Origin: Nannochloropsis oceanica
Taxonomy: Eukaryota; Sar; Eustigmatophyceae; Eustigmatales; Monodopsidaceae
Assembly: GCA_004519485.1 (NCBI GenBank)
Contig: CP038117.1
Location: 703,501-767,500, forward strand
Direction of reading: 5' to 3'
Length of the DNA: 64,000 nucleotides
The position numbers and the translations under genes were made by a program. The notes below the pieces were generated by a model. The model had not been told where the DNA came from, searched no databases, and was given only the letters and a program-made list of their open reading frames with translations. Each line of letters begins with the position of its first letter. Position 1 is the stretch's first letter. Below, one piece after another: positions 35,845 through 48,546 of this stretch.

Positions 35845-36642
35845 ATGAGCATGCCTTGGAGGTCCGCCACGAAGGGTGGAGCCATGGCATGGCGAGGGGG
35901 CGCGTTTCCCGGTCCAGGTAGGGTCTTGTGAGGGTTTGATGTTAGGGTTGTAGGCGGAAGGAGTGGGGGAACTGCCCGTGGCTTGTTTGATGACAGATTG
36001 TCCGGATGTCTGTCTTGTTTGAGAGTGAGTCTTTGTTGTGCGGGCAAGGGGCCGCGCCAAGGTGTTCACGCACAAGCACATTCATACTCGCCAACAGGGA
36101 AGGGACGCGCGCTGCGGGGGGCATTCCTGTCGACAACGCACACGGGTACTGGGAATGCAGGAGGCTCTGGAAGCATGCGGTTGCTCCGAGGTTCCTTTGA
36201 TATCAACGCATTGGCAGCTACTGTAGGTGTGACGATAGCGGTTATCACCTCTACCGCTGTGGCCGTCCATCATTACGACGAGAACATGTCGGCACTCAAA
36301 CTGAAAGCAGAGGTCGCGCGGATGCAGGACATGGCGGCGAAGGAGGTCGCTCAAGCGAAAGCAGAGGTCGCGCGGATGCAGGACATGGCGACGACGGAGG
36401 TCACTCAAGCGAAAGCAGAGGTCGCGCGGATCCAGGACATGGCGACGACGGAGGTCGCGCGGGTCAAGGGCGAGCGGGAGTTGGCAGAACAAATGTGGAA
36501 GAATGAGGTGGAGCGTCACAAACGAGATGTACAACTTGCATATACACAAGATTACACGCCTTATCAGGCGGCGATTTCAAAGGGAAACGATAGGAGGACA
36601 GGGACCGGAGGACCGCGAAAGGATGAGGAGAAGAAAGGGTAG
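35845..36642 (+). CDS. Array gene copy 1: membrane-anchored 7/11-module coiled-coil protein
   Basis: Exons 35845-35917 and 36098-36642 (phase 1) give 205 residues. The start MSMPWRSATK opens a presequence rich in Arg, Gly, Ser and Thr; the first acidic residue is D59, which suggests mitochondrial import (inference). Residues about 62-81 (ALAATVGVTIAVITSTAVAV) are one membrane helix. Then comes a helical region of modules KAEVARMQDMA (11) and AKEVAQA or TTEVTQA (7) in the order 11-7-11-7-11, followed by VKGERELAEQMWKNEVERHKRD and a basic tail ending DEEKKG. The splice model is inferred: exon 1 ends CCAG/GTAGGG, exon 2 starts after CCAACAG, and the frame is preserved in every copy. No known family is recognised. 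Confidence 0.6.
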
Positions 36643-37692
36643 CTTCCGGTAGTCACTTGCGTGGATGTGCATTGAAGACCATGTAAAAGACGCATTCAAA
36701 GACACTGTAGAGTAGCCAGGGTAATATGGTGGACGTGGGACGGTGACTTGAGGGGATGGGGCGCGTACACGGTCAACTCAACAACGAGCACTCCGTAAAC
36801 TTCCAACGCGCGAGTTTGTTTCCTTTCTCTATGGTTTGATTAGATTGTCTTGCTCGTTTTGTCTCTTCCGCACGACCGCCGCCAACTGCGTATCCCACTT
36901 GCTCAATCGTGCTCCCGGAATGTAAAGTGTCAATCAAGGGAGGCGATCTGTCAAACCTGGTTTCACAAGCCTTGCTCGGGTTGAAAGCGCGGTGGGGAGG
37001 GAGGGAGCCGGGAGGTCATGATAGGGTGTACAATGTGAAATTGCGGTCGTCGTGTGTTGACCAAAAGATGTGAGAAGCCGGGAGAAGAACCAGTACGGGG
37101 ACTGCGGATGATGTCATTGTGTTGTCACTCGTCCTCAAGCCCAGCAGCAAGACCTGGTTTTGTGTGTGCTGGAGCAACATGGCACGTAAAGTCAGTCAAC
37201 ACCGCCGCAACCGACGACCGTCGTGACGTGTGAGGAGTTGACACGGGGTTCCACACCAGTCTTGCTTGTGTCCCGTGCCCGAGTCTTGAGTGTGGCACCA
37301 CAAGCACTCAATACTTCCACCGCCACCCTCACATACAGGTCCGTCACACGCCCTGTGTATTGTACCGGCGTCGGTGGCTGGCTCGTGGTGGTGGATGTTG
37401 CTCGCTCCAATGATGGCATGCCATAAGTTACCATCGAGCCAGGCCTCCTCCACGTCCCTCCTGTGTCTTTGGTGTTGCCCTTTGGCACGCCATGGGATGG
37501 CCGCGTGGCCACCATATTGTGGCCTGGCGTGCGCGGGAAATGACGAAGTGTAATGCCGAGGCGGCCGTGATCTCAAATGCTTTGTAGTACGGTTGAAAAC
37601 CGACCTCTCACACTCATTCGCCGTCCCTCCCCACAAGAAGACGCACTGGTTGGTTGCTGCTTTGGTCAACCACAGCCATCAGAGAGAGCCAC

Positions 37693-38379
37693 ATGAGCAT
37701 GCCTTGGAGGTCCGCCACGAAGGGTGGAGCCATGGCATGGCGAGGGGGCGCGTTTCCCGGTCCAGGTAGGGTCTTGTGAGGGTTTGATATTAGGGTTGTA
37801 GGCGGAAGGAGTGGGGGAACTGCCCGTGGCTTGTTTGATGACAGATTGTGCGGATGTCTGTCTTGTTTGAGAGTGAGTCTTTGTTGTGCGGGCAAGGGGC
37901 CGCGCCAAGGTGTTCACGCACAAGCACATTCATACTCGCCAACAGGGAAGGGACGCGCGCTGCGGGGGGCATTCCTGTCGACAACGCACACGGGTACTGG
38001 GAATGCAGGAGGCTCTGGAAGCATGCGGTTGCTCCGAGGTTCCTTTGATATCAACGCATTGGCAGCTACTGTAGGTGTGACGATAGCGGTTATCACCTCT
38101 ACCGCTGTGGCCGTCCATCATTACGATGAGAACATGTCGGCGCTCAAACTGAAAGCAGAGGTCGCTCAAGCGAAAGCAGAAGTCGCGCGGATGCAGGACA
38201 TGGCGACGAAGGAGGTAACTCAAGCGAAAGCAGAGGTCGCGCGGATGCAGGACATGGCGACGACGGAGGTCGCGCGGGTCAAGGGCGAGCGGGAGTTGGC
38301 AGAACAAATGTGGAAGAATGAGGTGGAGCGCCACAAACGAGATGTACAACTTGCATATACACAAGATTACACGCCTTAG
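37693..38379 (+). pseudogene. Array gene copy 2: truncated by a nonsense codon
   Basis: Exons 37693-37765 and 37946-38379. Modules are 7-11-7-11. At 38377-38379 the Tyr codon TAT of the conserved DYTPYQ motif is TAG, ending the frame after 168 residues; the other copies read on to a stop equivalent to 38457 (194 residues). The loss removes only the basic C-terminal tail, so a shortened protein could still be made. Confidence 0.55.
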
Positions 38380-39498
38380 CAGGCGGCGATTTCAAAGGGA
38401 AACGATAGGAGGAAAGGGACCGGAGGACCGCGAAAGGATGAGGAGAAGAAAGGGTAGCTTCCGGTAGTCACTTGCGTGGATGTGCATTGAAGACCATGTA
38501 AAAGACGCATTCAAAGACACTGTAGAGTAGCCAGGGTATTATGGTGGACAAGGGAGGGCGGCTAGAAGGGATGGGGCGCGTACACGGTCAACTCAACAAC
38601 GAGCACTCCGTAAACTTCCAACGCACGAGTTTGTTTCCTTTCTCTATGGTTTGATTAGATTGTCTTGCTCGTTTTGTCTCTTCCGCACGACCGCCGCCAA
38701 CTGCGTATCCCACTTGCTCAATCGTGCTCCCGGAATGTAAAGTGTCAATCAAGGGAGGCGATCTGATAAACCTGGTTTCACAAGCCTTGCTCGGGTTGAA
38801 AGCGCGGTGGGGAGGGAGGGAGCCGGGAGGTCATGATAGGGTGTACAATGTGAAATTGCGGTCGTCGTGTATTGACCAAAAGATGTGAGAAGCCGGGAGA
38901 AGAACCAGTACGGGGACTGCGGATGATGTCATTGTGTTGTCACTCGTCCTCAAGCCCAGCAGCAAGACCTGGTTTTGTGTGTGTTGGAGCAACATGGCAC
39001 GTAAAGTCAGTCAACACCGCCGCAACCGACGACCGTCGTGACGTGTGAGGAGTTGACACGGGGTTCCACACCAGTCTTGCTTGTGTCCCGTGCCCGAGTC
39101 TTGAGTGTGGCACCACAAGCACTCAATACTTCCACCGCCACCCTCACATACAGGTCCGTCACACGCCCTGTGTATTGTACCGGCGTCGGTGGCTGGCTCG
39201 TGGTGGTGGATGTTGCTCGCTCCAATGATGGCATGCCATAAGTTACCATCGAGCCAGGCCTCCTCCACGTCCCTCCTGTGTCTTTGGTGTTGCCCTTTGG
39301 CACGCCATGGGATGGCCGTGTGGCCACCATATCGTGGCCAGGCGTGCGCGGGAAATGACGAAGTGTAATGCCGAGGCGGCCGTGATCTCAAATGCTTTGT
39401 GGAAACCGACCTCTCACACTCATTCGCCGTCCCTCCCCACAAGAAGACGCACTGGTTGGTTGCTGCTTTGGTCAACCACAGCCATCAGAGAGAGCCAC

Positions 39499-40230
39499 AT
39501 GAGCATGCCTTGGAGGTCCGCCACGAAGGGTGGAGCCATGGCATGGCGAGGGGGCGCGTTTCCCGGTCCAGGTAGGGTCTTGTGAGGGTTTGATATTAGG
39601 GTTGTAGGCGGAAGGAGTGGGGGAACTGCCCGTGGCTTGTTTGATGACAGATTGTGCGGATGTCTGTCTTGTTTGAGAGTGAGTCTTTGTTGTGCGGGCA
39701 AGGGGCCGCGCCAAGGTGTTCACGCACAAGCACATTCATACTCGCCAACAGGGAAGGGACGCGCGCTGCGGGGGGCATTCCTGTCGACAACGCACACGGG
39801 TACTGGGAATGCAGGAGGCTCTGGAAGCATGCGGTTGCTCCGAGGTTCCTTTGATATCAACGCATTGGCAGCTACTGTAGGTGTGACGATAGCGGTTATC
39901 ACCTCTACCGCTGTGGCCGTTCATCATTACGACGAGAACATGTCGGCACTCAAACTGAAAGCAGAGGTCGCGCGGATGCAGGACATGGCGGCGAAGGAGG
40001 TCGCTCAAGCGAAAGCAGACGTCACTCAAGCGAAAGCAGAGGTCGCGCGGGTCAAGGGCGAGCGGGAGTTGGCAGAACAAATGTGGAAGAATGAGGTGGA
40101 GCGCCACAAACGAGATGTACAACTTGCATATACACAAGATTACACGCCTTATCAGGCGGCGATTTCAAAGGGAAACGATAGGAGGAAAGGGACCGGAGGA
40201 CCGCAAAAGGATGAGGAGAAGAAAGGGTAG
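39499..40230 (+). CDS. Array gene copy 3: coiled-coil protein, 183 residues
   Basis: Exons 39499-39571 and 39752-40230. Same presequence and membrane helix as copy 1. Modules are 11-7-7 (the third is KADVTQA), the second-shortest coiled coil in the array. The C-terminal tail is intact, with QKDEEKKG in place of RKDEEKKG. Confidence 0.58.
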
Positions 40231-41272
40231 CTTCCGGTAGTCACTTGCGTGGATGTGCATTGAAGACCATGTAAAAGACGCATTCAAAGACACTGTAGAG
40301 TAGCCAGGGTAATATGGTGGACAAGGGAGGGCGGCTAGAAGGGATGGGGCGCGTACACGGTCAACTCAACAACGAGCACTCCGTAAACTTCCAACGCGCG
40401 AGTTTGTTTCCTTTCTCTGTGGTTTGATTAGATTGTCTTGCTTGTTTTGTCTCTTCCGCACGACCGCCGCCAACTGCGTATCCCACTTGCTCAATCGTGC
40501 TCCCGGAATGTAAAGTGTCAATCAAGGGAGGCGATCTGATAAACTTGGTTTCACAAGCCTTGCTCGGGTTGAAAGCGCGGTGGGGAGGGAGGGAGACGGG
40601 AGGTCATGATAGGGTGTACAATGTGAAATTGCGGTCGTCGTGTGTTGACCAAAAGATGTGAGAAGCCGGGAGAAGAACCAGTACGGGGGCTGCGGATGAT
40701 GTCATTGTGTTGTCACTCGTCCTCAAGCCCAGCAGCAGGACCTGGTTTTGTGTGTGCTGGAGCAACATGGCACGTAAAGTCAGTCAACACCGCCGCAACC
40801 GACGACCGTCGTGACGTGTGAGGAGTTGACACGGGGTTCCACACCAGTCTTGCTTGTGTCCCGTGCCCGAGTCTTGAGTGTGGCACCACAAGCACTCAAT
40901 ACTTCCACCGCCACCCTCACATACAGGTCCGTCACGTCGCCCTGTGTATTGTACCGGCGTCGGTGGCTGGCTCGTGGTGGTGGATGTTGCTCGCTCCATT
41001 GATGGCATGCCATAAGTTACCATCGAGCCAGGCCTCCTCCACGTCCCTCCTGTGTCTTTGGTGTTGCCCTTTGGCACGCCATGGGATGGCCGTGTGGCCA
41101 CCATATCGTGGCCAGGCGTGCGCGGGAAATGACGAAGTGTAATGCCGAGGCGGCCGTGATCTCAAATGCTTTGTGGAAACCGACCTCTCACACTCATTCG
41201 CCGTCCCTCCCCACAAGAAGACGCACTGGTTGGTTGCTGCTTTGGTCAACCACAGCCATCAGAGAGAGCCAC

Positions 41273-42025
41273 ATGAGCATGCCTTGGAGGTCCGCCACGA
41301 AGGCTGGAGCCATGGCATGGCGAGGGGGCGCGTTTCCCGGTCCAGGTAGGGTCTTGTGAGGGTTTGATGTTAGGGTTGTAGGCGGAAGGAGTGGGGGAAC
41401 TGCCCGTGGCTTGTTTGATGACAGATTGTGCGGATGTCTGTCTTGTTTGAGAGTGAGTCTTTGTTGTGCGGGCAAGGGGCCGCGCCAAGGTGTTCACGCA
41501 CAAGCACATTCATACTCGCCAACAGGGAAGGGACGCGCGCTGCGGGGGGCATTCCTGTCGACAACGCACACGGGTACTGGGAATACAGGAGGCTCTGGAA
41601 GCATGCGGTTGCTCCGAGGTTCCTTTGATATCAACGCATTGGCAGCTACTGTAGGTGTGACGATAGCGGTTATCACCTCTACCGCTGTGGCCGTCCATCA
41701 TTACGATGAGAACATGTCGGCGCTCAAACTGAAAGCAGCGGTCGCTCAAGCGAAAGCAGAAGTCGCGCAGATGCAGGACATGGCGGCGAAGGAGGTCGCC
41801 CATGCGAAAGCAAAAATCACTCAAGCGAAAGCAGAGGTCGCGCGGGTCAAGGGCGAGCGGGAGTTGGCAGAACAAATGTGGAAGAATGAGGTGGAGCGTC
41901 ACAAACGAGATGTACAACTTGCATATACACAAGATTACACGCCTTATCAGGCGGCGATTTCAAAGGGAAACGATAGGAGGACAGGGACCGGAGGACCGCG
42001 AAAGGATGAGGAGAGGAAAGGGTAG
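41273..42025 (+). CDS. Array gene copy 4: coiled-coil protein, 190 residues
   Basis: Exons 41273-41345 and 41526-42025. Modules are 7-11-7-7 (KAAVAQA, KAEVAQMQDMA, AKEVAHA, KAKITQA). Exon 1 has TKAGAM instead of TKGGAM, and exon 2 has GTGNTGG instead of GTGNAGG. The predicted protein is identical to copy 5. Confidence 0.58.
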
Positions 42026-43067
42026 CTTCCGGTAGTCACTTGCGTGGATGTGCATTGAAGACCATGTAAAAGACGCATTTACAGACACTGTAGAGTAGCC
42101 AGGGTAATATGGTGGACAAGGGAGGATGGCTGGAGGGGATGGGGTGCGTACACGGTCAACTCAACAACGAGCACTCCGTAAACTTCCAACGCGCGAGTTT
42201 GTTTCCTTTCTCTGTGGTTTGATTAGATTGTCTTGCTTGTTTTGTCTCTTCCGCACGACCGCCGCCAACTGCGTATCCCACTTGCTCAATCGTGCTCCCG
42301 GAATGTAAAGTGTCAATCAAGGGAGGCGATCTGATAAACTTGGTTTCACAAGCCTTGCTCGGGTTGAAAGCGCGGTGGGGAGGGAGGGAGACGGGAGGTC
42401 ATGATAGGGTGTACAATGTGAAATTGCGGTCGTCGTGTGTTGACCAAAAGATGTGAGAAGCCGGGAGAAGAACCAGTACGGGGGCTGCGGATGATGTCAT
42501 TGTGTTGTCACTCGTCCTCAAGCCCAGCAGCAGGACCTGGTTTTGTGTGTGCTGGAGCAACATGGCACGTAAAGTCAGTCAACACCGCCGCAACCGACGA
42601 CCGTCGTGACGTGTGAGGAGTTGACACGGGGTTCCACACCAGTCTTGCTTGTGTCCCGTGCCCGAGTCTTGAGTGTGGCACCACAAGCACTCAATACTTC
42701 CACCGCCACCCTCACATACAGGTCCGTCACGTCGCCCTGTGTATTGTACCGGCGTCGGTGGCTGGCTCGTGGTGGTGGATGTTGCTCGCTCCATTGATGG
42801 CATGCCATAAGTTACCATCGAGCCAGGCCTCCTCCACGTCCCTCCTGTGTCTTTGGTGTTGCCCTTTGGCACGCCATGGGATGGCCGTGTGGCCACCATA
42901 TCGTGGCCAGGCGTGCGCGGGAAATGACGAAGTGTAATGCCGAGGCGGCCGTGATCTCAAATGCTTTGTGGAAACCGACCTCTCACACTCATTCGCCGTC
43001 CCTCCCCACAAGAAGACGCACTGGTTGGTTGCTGCTTTGGTCAACCACAGCCATCAGAGAGAGCCAC

Positions 43068-43820
43068 ATGAGCATGCCTTGGAGGTCCGCCACGAAGGCT
43101 GGAGCCATGGCATGGCGAGGGGGCGCGTTTCCCGGTCCAGGTAGGGTCTTGTGAGGGTTTGATGTTAGGGTTGTAGGCGGAAGGAGTGGGGGAACTGCCC
43201 GTGGCTTGTTTGATGACAGATTGTGCGGATGTCTGTCTTGTTTGAGAGTGAGTCTTTGTTGTGCGGGCAAGGGGCCGCGCCAAGGTGTTCACGCACAAGC
43301 ACATTCATACTCGCCAACAGGGAAGGGACGCGCGCTGCGGGGGGCATTCCTGTCGACAACGCACACGGGTACTGGGAATACAGGAGGCTCTGGAAGCATG
43401 CGGTTGCTCCGAGGTTCCTTTGATATCAACGCATTGGCAGCTACTGTAGGTGTGACGATAGCGGTTATCACCTCTACCGCTGTGGCCGTCCATCATTACG
43501 ATGAGAACATGTCGGCGCTCAAACTGAAAGCAGCGGTCGCTCAAGCGAAAGCAGAAGTCGCGCAGATGCAGGACATGGCGGCGAAGGAGGTCGCCCATGC
43601 GAAAGCAAAAATCACTCAAGCGAAAGCAGAGGTCGCGCGGGTCAAGGGCGAGCGGGAGTTGGCAGAACAAATGTGGAAGAATGAGGTGGAGCGTCACAAA
43701 CGAGATGTACAACTTGCATATACACAAGATTACACGCCTTATCAGGCGGCGATTTCAAAGGGAAACGATAGGAGGACAGGGACCGGAGGACCGCGAAAGG
43801 ATGAGGAGAGGAAAGGGTAG
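43068..43820 (+). CDS. Array gene copy 5: coiled-coil protein, 190 residues
   Basis: Exons 43068-43140 and 43321-43820. The protein is identical to copy 4, and units 4 and 5 are both 1795 bp long, so this is the most recent duplication in the array. Confidence 0.58.
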
Positions 43821-44862
43821 CTTCCGGTAGTCACTTGCGTGGATGTGCATTGAAGACCATGTAAAAGACGCATTTACAGACACTGTAGAGTAGCCAGGGT
43901 AATATGGTGGACAAGGGAGGATGGCTGGAGGGGATGGGGTGCGTACACGGTCAACTCAACAACGAGCACTCCGTAAACTTCCAACGCGCGAGTTTGTTTC
44001 CTTTCTCTATGGTTTGATTAGATTGTCTTGCTCGTTTTGTCTCTTCCGCACGACCGCCGCCAACTGCGTATCCCACTTGCTCAATCGTGCTCCCGGAATG
44101 TAAAGTGTCAATCAAGGAAGGCGATCTGTCAAACCTGGTTTCACAAGCCTTGCTCGGGTTGAAAGCGCGGTGGGGAGGGAGGGAGACGGGAGGTCATGAT
44201 AGGGTGTACAATGTGAAATTGCGGTCGTCGTGTGTTGACCAAAAGATGTGAGAAGCCGGGAGAAGAACCAGTACGGGGACTGCGGATGATGTCATTGTGT
44301 TGTCACTCGTCCTCAAGCCCAGCAGCAAGACCTGGTTTTGTGTGTGCTGGAGCAACATGGCACGTAAAGTCAGTCAACACCGCCGCAACCGACGACCGTC
44401 GTGACGTGTGAGGAGTTGACACGGGGTTCCACACCAGTCTTGCTTGTGTCCCGTGCCCGAGTCTTGAGTGTGGCACCACAAGCACTCAATACTTCCACCG
44501 CCACCCTCACATACAGGTCCGTCACGTCGCCCTGTGTATTGTACCGGCGTCGGTGGCTGGCTCGTGGTGGTGGATGTTGCTCGCTCCATTGATGGCATGC
44601 CATAAGTTACCATCGAGCCAGGCCTCCTCCACGTCCCTCCTGTGTCTTTGGTGTTGCCCTTTGGCACGCCATGGGATGGCCGTGTGGCCACCATATCGTG
44701 GCCAGGCGTGCGCGGGAAATGACGAAGTGTAATGCCGAGGCGGCCGTGATCTCAAATGCTTTGTGGAAACCGACCTCTCACACTCATTCGCCGTCCCTCC
44801 CCACAAGAAGACGCACTGGTTGGTTGCTGCTTTGGTCAACCACAGCCATCAGAGAGAGCCAC

Positions 44863-45648
44863 ATGAGCATGCCTTGGAGGTCCGCCACGAAGGGTGGAGC
44901 CATGGCATGGCGAGGGGGCGCGTTTCCCGGTCCAGGTAGGGTCTTGTGAGGGTTTGATATTAGGGTTGTAGGCGGAAGGAGTGGGGGAACTGCCCGTGGC
45001 TTGTTTGATGACAGATTGTGCGGATGTCTGTCTTGTTTGAGAGTGAGTCTTTGTTGTGCGGGCAAGGGGCCGCGCCAAGGTGTTCACGCACAAGCACATT
45101 CATACTCGCCAACAGGGAAGGGACGCGCGCTGCGGGGGGCATTCCTGTCGACAACGCACACGGGTACTGGGAATGCAGGAGGCTCTGGAAGCATGCGGTT
45201 GCTCCGAGGTTCCTTTGATATCAACGCATTGGCAGCTACTGTAGGTGTGACGATAGCGGTTATCACCTCTACCGCTGTGGCCGTCCATCATTACGATGAG
45301 AACATGTCGGCGCTCAAACTGAAAGCAGAGGTCGCGCGGATGCAGGACATGGCGGCGAAGGAGGTCGCTCAAGCGAAAGCAGAAGTCGCGCAGATGCAGG
45401 ACATGGCGGCGAAGGAGGTCGCCCATGCGAAAGCAAAAATCACTCAAGCGAAAGCAGAGGTCGCGCGGGTCAAGGGCGAGCGGGAGTTGGCAGAACAAAT
45501 GTGGAAGAATGAGGTGGAGCGTCACAAACGAGATGTACAACTTGCATATACACAAGATTACACGCCTTATCAGGCGGCGATTTCAAAGGGAAACGAAAAG
45601 AGGACAGGGACCGGAGGACCGCGAAAGGATGAGGAGAGGAAAGGGTAG
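44863..45648 (+). CDS. Array gene copy 6: coiled-coil protein, 201 residues
   Basis: Exons 44863-44935 and 45116-45648. Modules are 11-7-11-7-7. The 3' module set (KAEVAQMQDMA, AKEVAHA, KAKITQA) matches copies 4 and 5, while the first two modules match copies 1 and 3, as expected of a recombinant. The tail reads KGNEKRTG instead of KGNDRRTG. Confidence 0.58.
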
Positions 45649-46690
45649 CTTCCGGTAGTCACTTGCGTGGATGTGCATTGAAGACCATGTAAAAGACGCA
45701 TTTACAGACACTGTAGAGTAGCCAGGGTAATATGGTGGACAAGGGAGGGTGGCTGGAGGGGATGGGGTGCGTACACGGTCAACTCAACAACGAGCACTCC
45801 GTAAACTTCCAACGCGCGAGTTTGTTTCCTTTCTCTATGGTTTGATTAGATTGTCTTGCTCGTTTTGTCTCTTCCGCACGACCGCCGCCAACTGCGTATC
45901 CCACTTGCTCAATCGTGCTCCCGGAATGTAAAGTGTCAATCAAGGGAGGCGATCTGTCAAACCTGGTTTCACAAGCCTTGCTCGGGTTGAAAGCGCGGTG
46001 GGGAGGGAGGGAGACGGGAGGTCATGATAGGGTGTACAATGTGAAATTGCGGTCGTCGTGTGTTGACCAAAAGATGTGAGAAGCCGGGAGAAGAACCAGT
46101 ACGGGGACTGCGGATGATGTCATTGTGTTGTCACTCGTCCTCAAGCCCAGCAGCAAGACCTGGTTTTGTGTGTGCTGGAGCAACATGGCACGTAAAGTCA
46201 GTCAACACCGCCGCAACCGACGACCGTCGTGACGTGTGAGGAGTTGACACGGGGTTCCACACCAGTCTTGCTTGTGTCCCGTGCCCGAGTCTTGAGTGTG
46301 GCACCACAAGCACTCAATACTTCCACCGCCACCCTCACATACAGGTCCGTCACGTCGCCCTGTGTATTGTACCGGCGTCGGTGGATGGCTGGTGGTGGTG
46401 GATGTTGCTCGCTCCAATGATGGCATGCCATAAGTTACCATCGAGCCAGGCCTCCTCCACGTCCCTCCTGTGTCTTTGGTGTTGCCCTTTGGCACGCCAT
46501 GGGATGGCCGTGTGGGCACCATATTGTGGCCTGGCGTGCGCGGGAAATGACGAAGTGTAATGCCGAGGCGACCGTGATCTCAAATGCTTTGTGGAAACCG
46601 ACCTCTCACACTCATTCGCCGTCCCTCCCCACAAGAAGACGCACTGGTTGGTTGCTGCTTTGGTCAACCGCAGCCATCAGAGAGAGCCAC

Positions 46691-47409
46691 ATGAGCATGC
46701 CTTGGAGGTCCGCCACGAAGGCTGGAGCCATGGCATGGCGAGGGGGCGCGTTTCCCGGTCCAGGTAGGGTCTTGTGAGGACTTGATGTTAGGAGATTGGG
46801 AGTGTGGGCGGAAGGAGTGGGGGAACTGCCCGTGGCTTGTTTGATGACAGATTGTGCGGATGTCTGTCTTGTTTGAGAGTGAGTCTTTGTTGTGCGGGCA
46901 AGGGGCCGCGCCAAGGTGTTCACGCACAAGCACATTCATACTCGCCAACAGGGAAGGGACGCGCGCTGCGGGGGGCATTCCTGTCGACAACGCACACGGG
47001 TACTGGGAATACAGGAGGCTCTGGAAGCATGCGGTTGCTCCGAGGTTCCTTTGATATCAACGCATTGGCAGCTACTGTAGGTGTGACGATAGCGGTTATC
47101 ACCTCTACCGCTGTGGCCGTCCATCATTACGATGAGAACATGTCGGCGCTCAAACTGAAAGCAGAGGTTGCACAAGCGAAAGCAGAAGTCGCGCGGATGC
47201 AGGACATGGCGACGACGGAGGTCGCGCGGGTCAAGGGCGAGCGGGAGTTGGCAGAACAAATGTTGAAGAATGAGGTGGAGCGCCACAAACGAGATGTACA
47301 ACTTGCATATACACAAGATTACACGCCTTATCAGGCGGCGATTTCAAAGGGAAACGATAGGAGGACAGGGACCGGAGGACCGCGAAAGGATGAGGAGAAG
47401 AAAGGGTAG
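46691..47409 (+). CDS. Array gene copy 7: coiled-coil protein, 176 residues
   Basis: Exons 46691-46763 and 46952-47409. Modules are 7-11, the shortest coiled coil in the array. The intron differs from the other copies near 46780-46800 (8 bp longer) while both splice borders are kept. One substitution changes EQMWKNE to EQMLKNE. Confidence 0.56.
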
Positions 47410-47937
47410 CTTCCGGTAGTCACTTGCGTGGATGTGCATTGAAGACCATGTAAAAGACGCATTCAAAGACACTGTAGAGTAGCCAGGGTAATATGGTGGA
47501 CGTGGGACGGTGACTTGAGGGGATGGGGCGCGTACACGGTCAACTCAACAACGAGCACTCCGTAAACTTCCAACGCGCGAGTTTGTTTCCTTTCTCTATG
47601 GTTTGATTAGATTGTCTTGCTCGTTTTGTCTCTTCCGCACGACCGCCGCCAACTGCGTATCCCACTTGCTCAATCGTGCTCCCGGAATGTAAAGTGTCAA
47701 TCAAGGGAGGCGATCTGTCAAACCTGGTTTCACAAGCCTTGCTCGGGTTGAAAGCGCGGTGGGGAGGGAGGGAGACGGGAGGTCATGATAGGGTGTACAA
47801 TGTGAAATTGCGGTCGTCGTGTATTGACCAAAAGATGTGAGAAGCCGGGAGAAGAACCAGTACGGGGACTGCGGATGATGTCATTGTGTTGTCACTCGTC
47901 CTCAAGCCCAGCAGCAAGACCTGGTTTTGTGTGTGCT

Positions 47938-48127
47938 GGAGCAACATGGCACGTAAAGTCAGTCAACACCGCCGCAACCGACGACCGTCGTGACGTGTGA
48001 GGAGTTGACACGGGGTTCCACACCAGTCTTGCGGAGCAACATGGCACGTAAAGTCAGTCAACACCGCCGCAACCGACGACCGTCGTGACGTGTGAGGAGT
48101 TGACACGGGGTTCCACACCAGTCTTGC
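47938..48127. repeat. 95-bp direct duplication in array unit 8
   Basis: The segment starting GGAGCAACATGGCACG at 47938 is repeated from 48033 with a period of 95 bp. The other units have it once. It lies outside the predicted gene. Confidence 0.9.
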
Positions 48128-48546
48128 TTGTGTCCCGTGCCCGAGTCTTGAGTGTGGCACCACAAGCACTCAATACTTCCACCGCCACCCTCACATACAG
48201 GTCCGTCACGTCGCCCTGTGTATTGTACCGGCGTCGGTGGCTGGCTCGTGGTGGTGGATGTTGCTCGCTCCAATGATGGCATGCCATAAGTTACCATCGA
48301 GCCAGGCCTCCTCCTCGTCCCTCCTGTGTCTTTGGTGTTGCCCTTTGGCACGCCATGGGATGGCCGCGTGGCCACCATATTGTGGCCTGGCGTGCGCGGG
48401 AAATGGCGAAGTGTAATGCCGAGGCGGCCGTGGTCTCAAATGCTTTGGGGAAACCGACCTCTCACACTCATTCGCCGTCCCTCCCCACAAGAAGACGCAC
48501 TGGTTGGTTGCTGCTTTGGTCAACCGCAGCCATCAGAGAGAGCCAC

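Noticed and set aside
36082-36549. Antisense Cys/Arg-rich frames over each array gene
   Set aside because: They mirror the repetitive coiled-coil modules on the opposite strand; low-complexity shadows.
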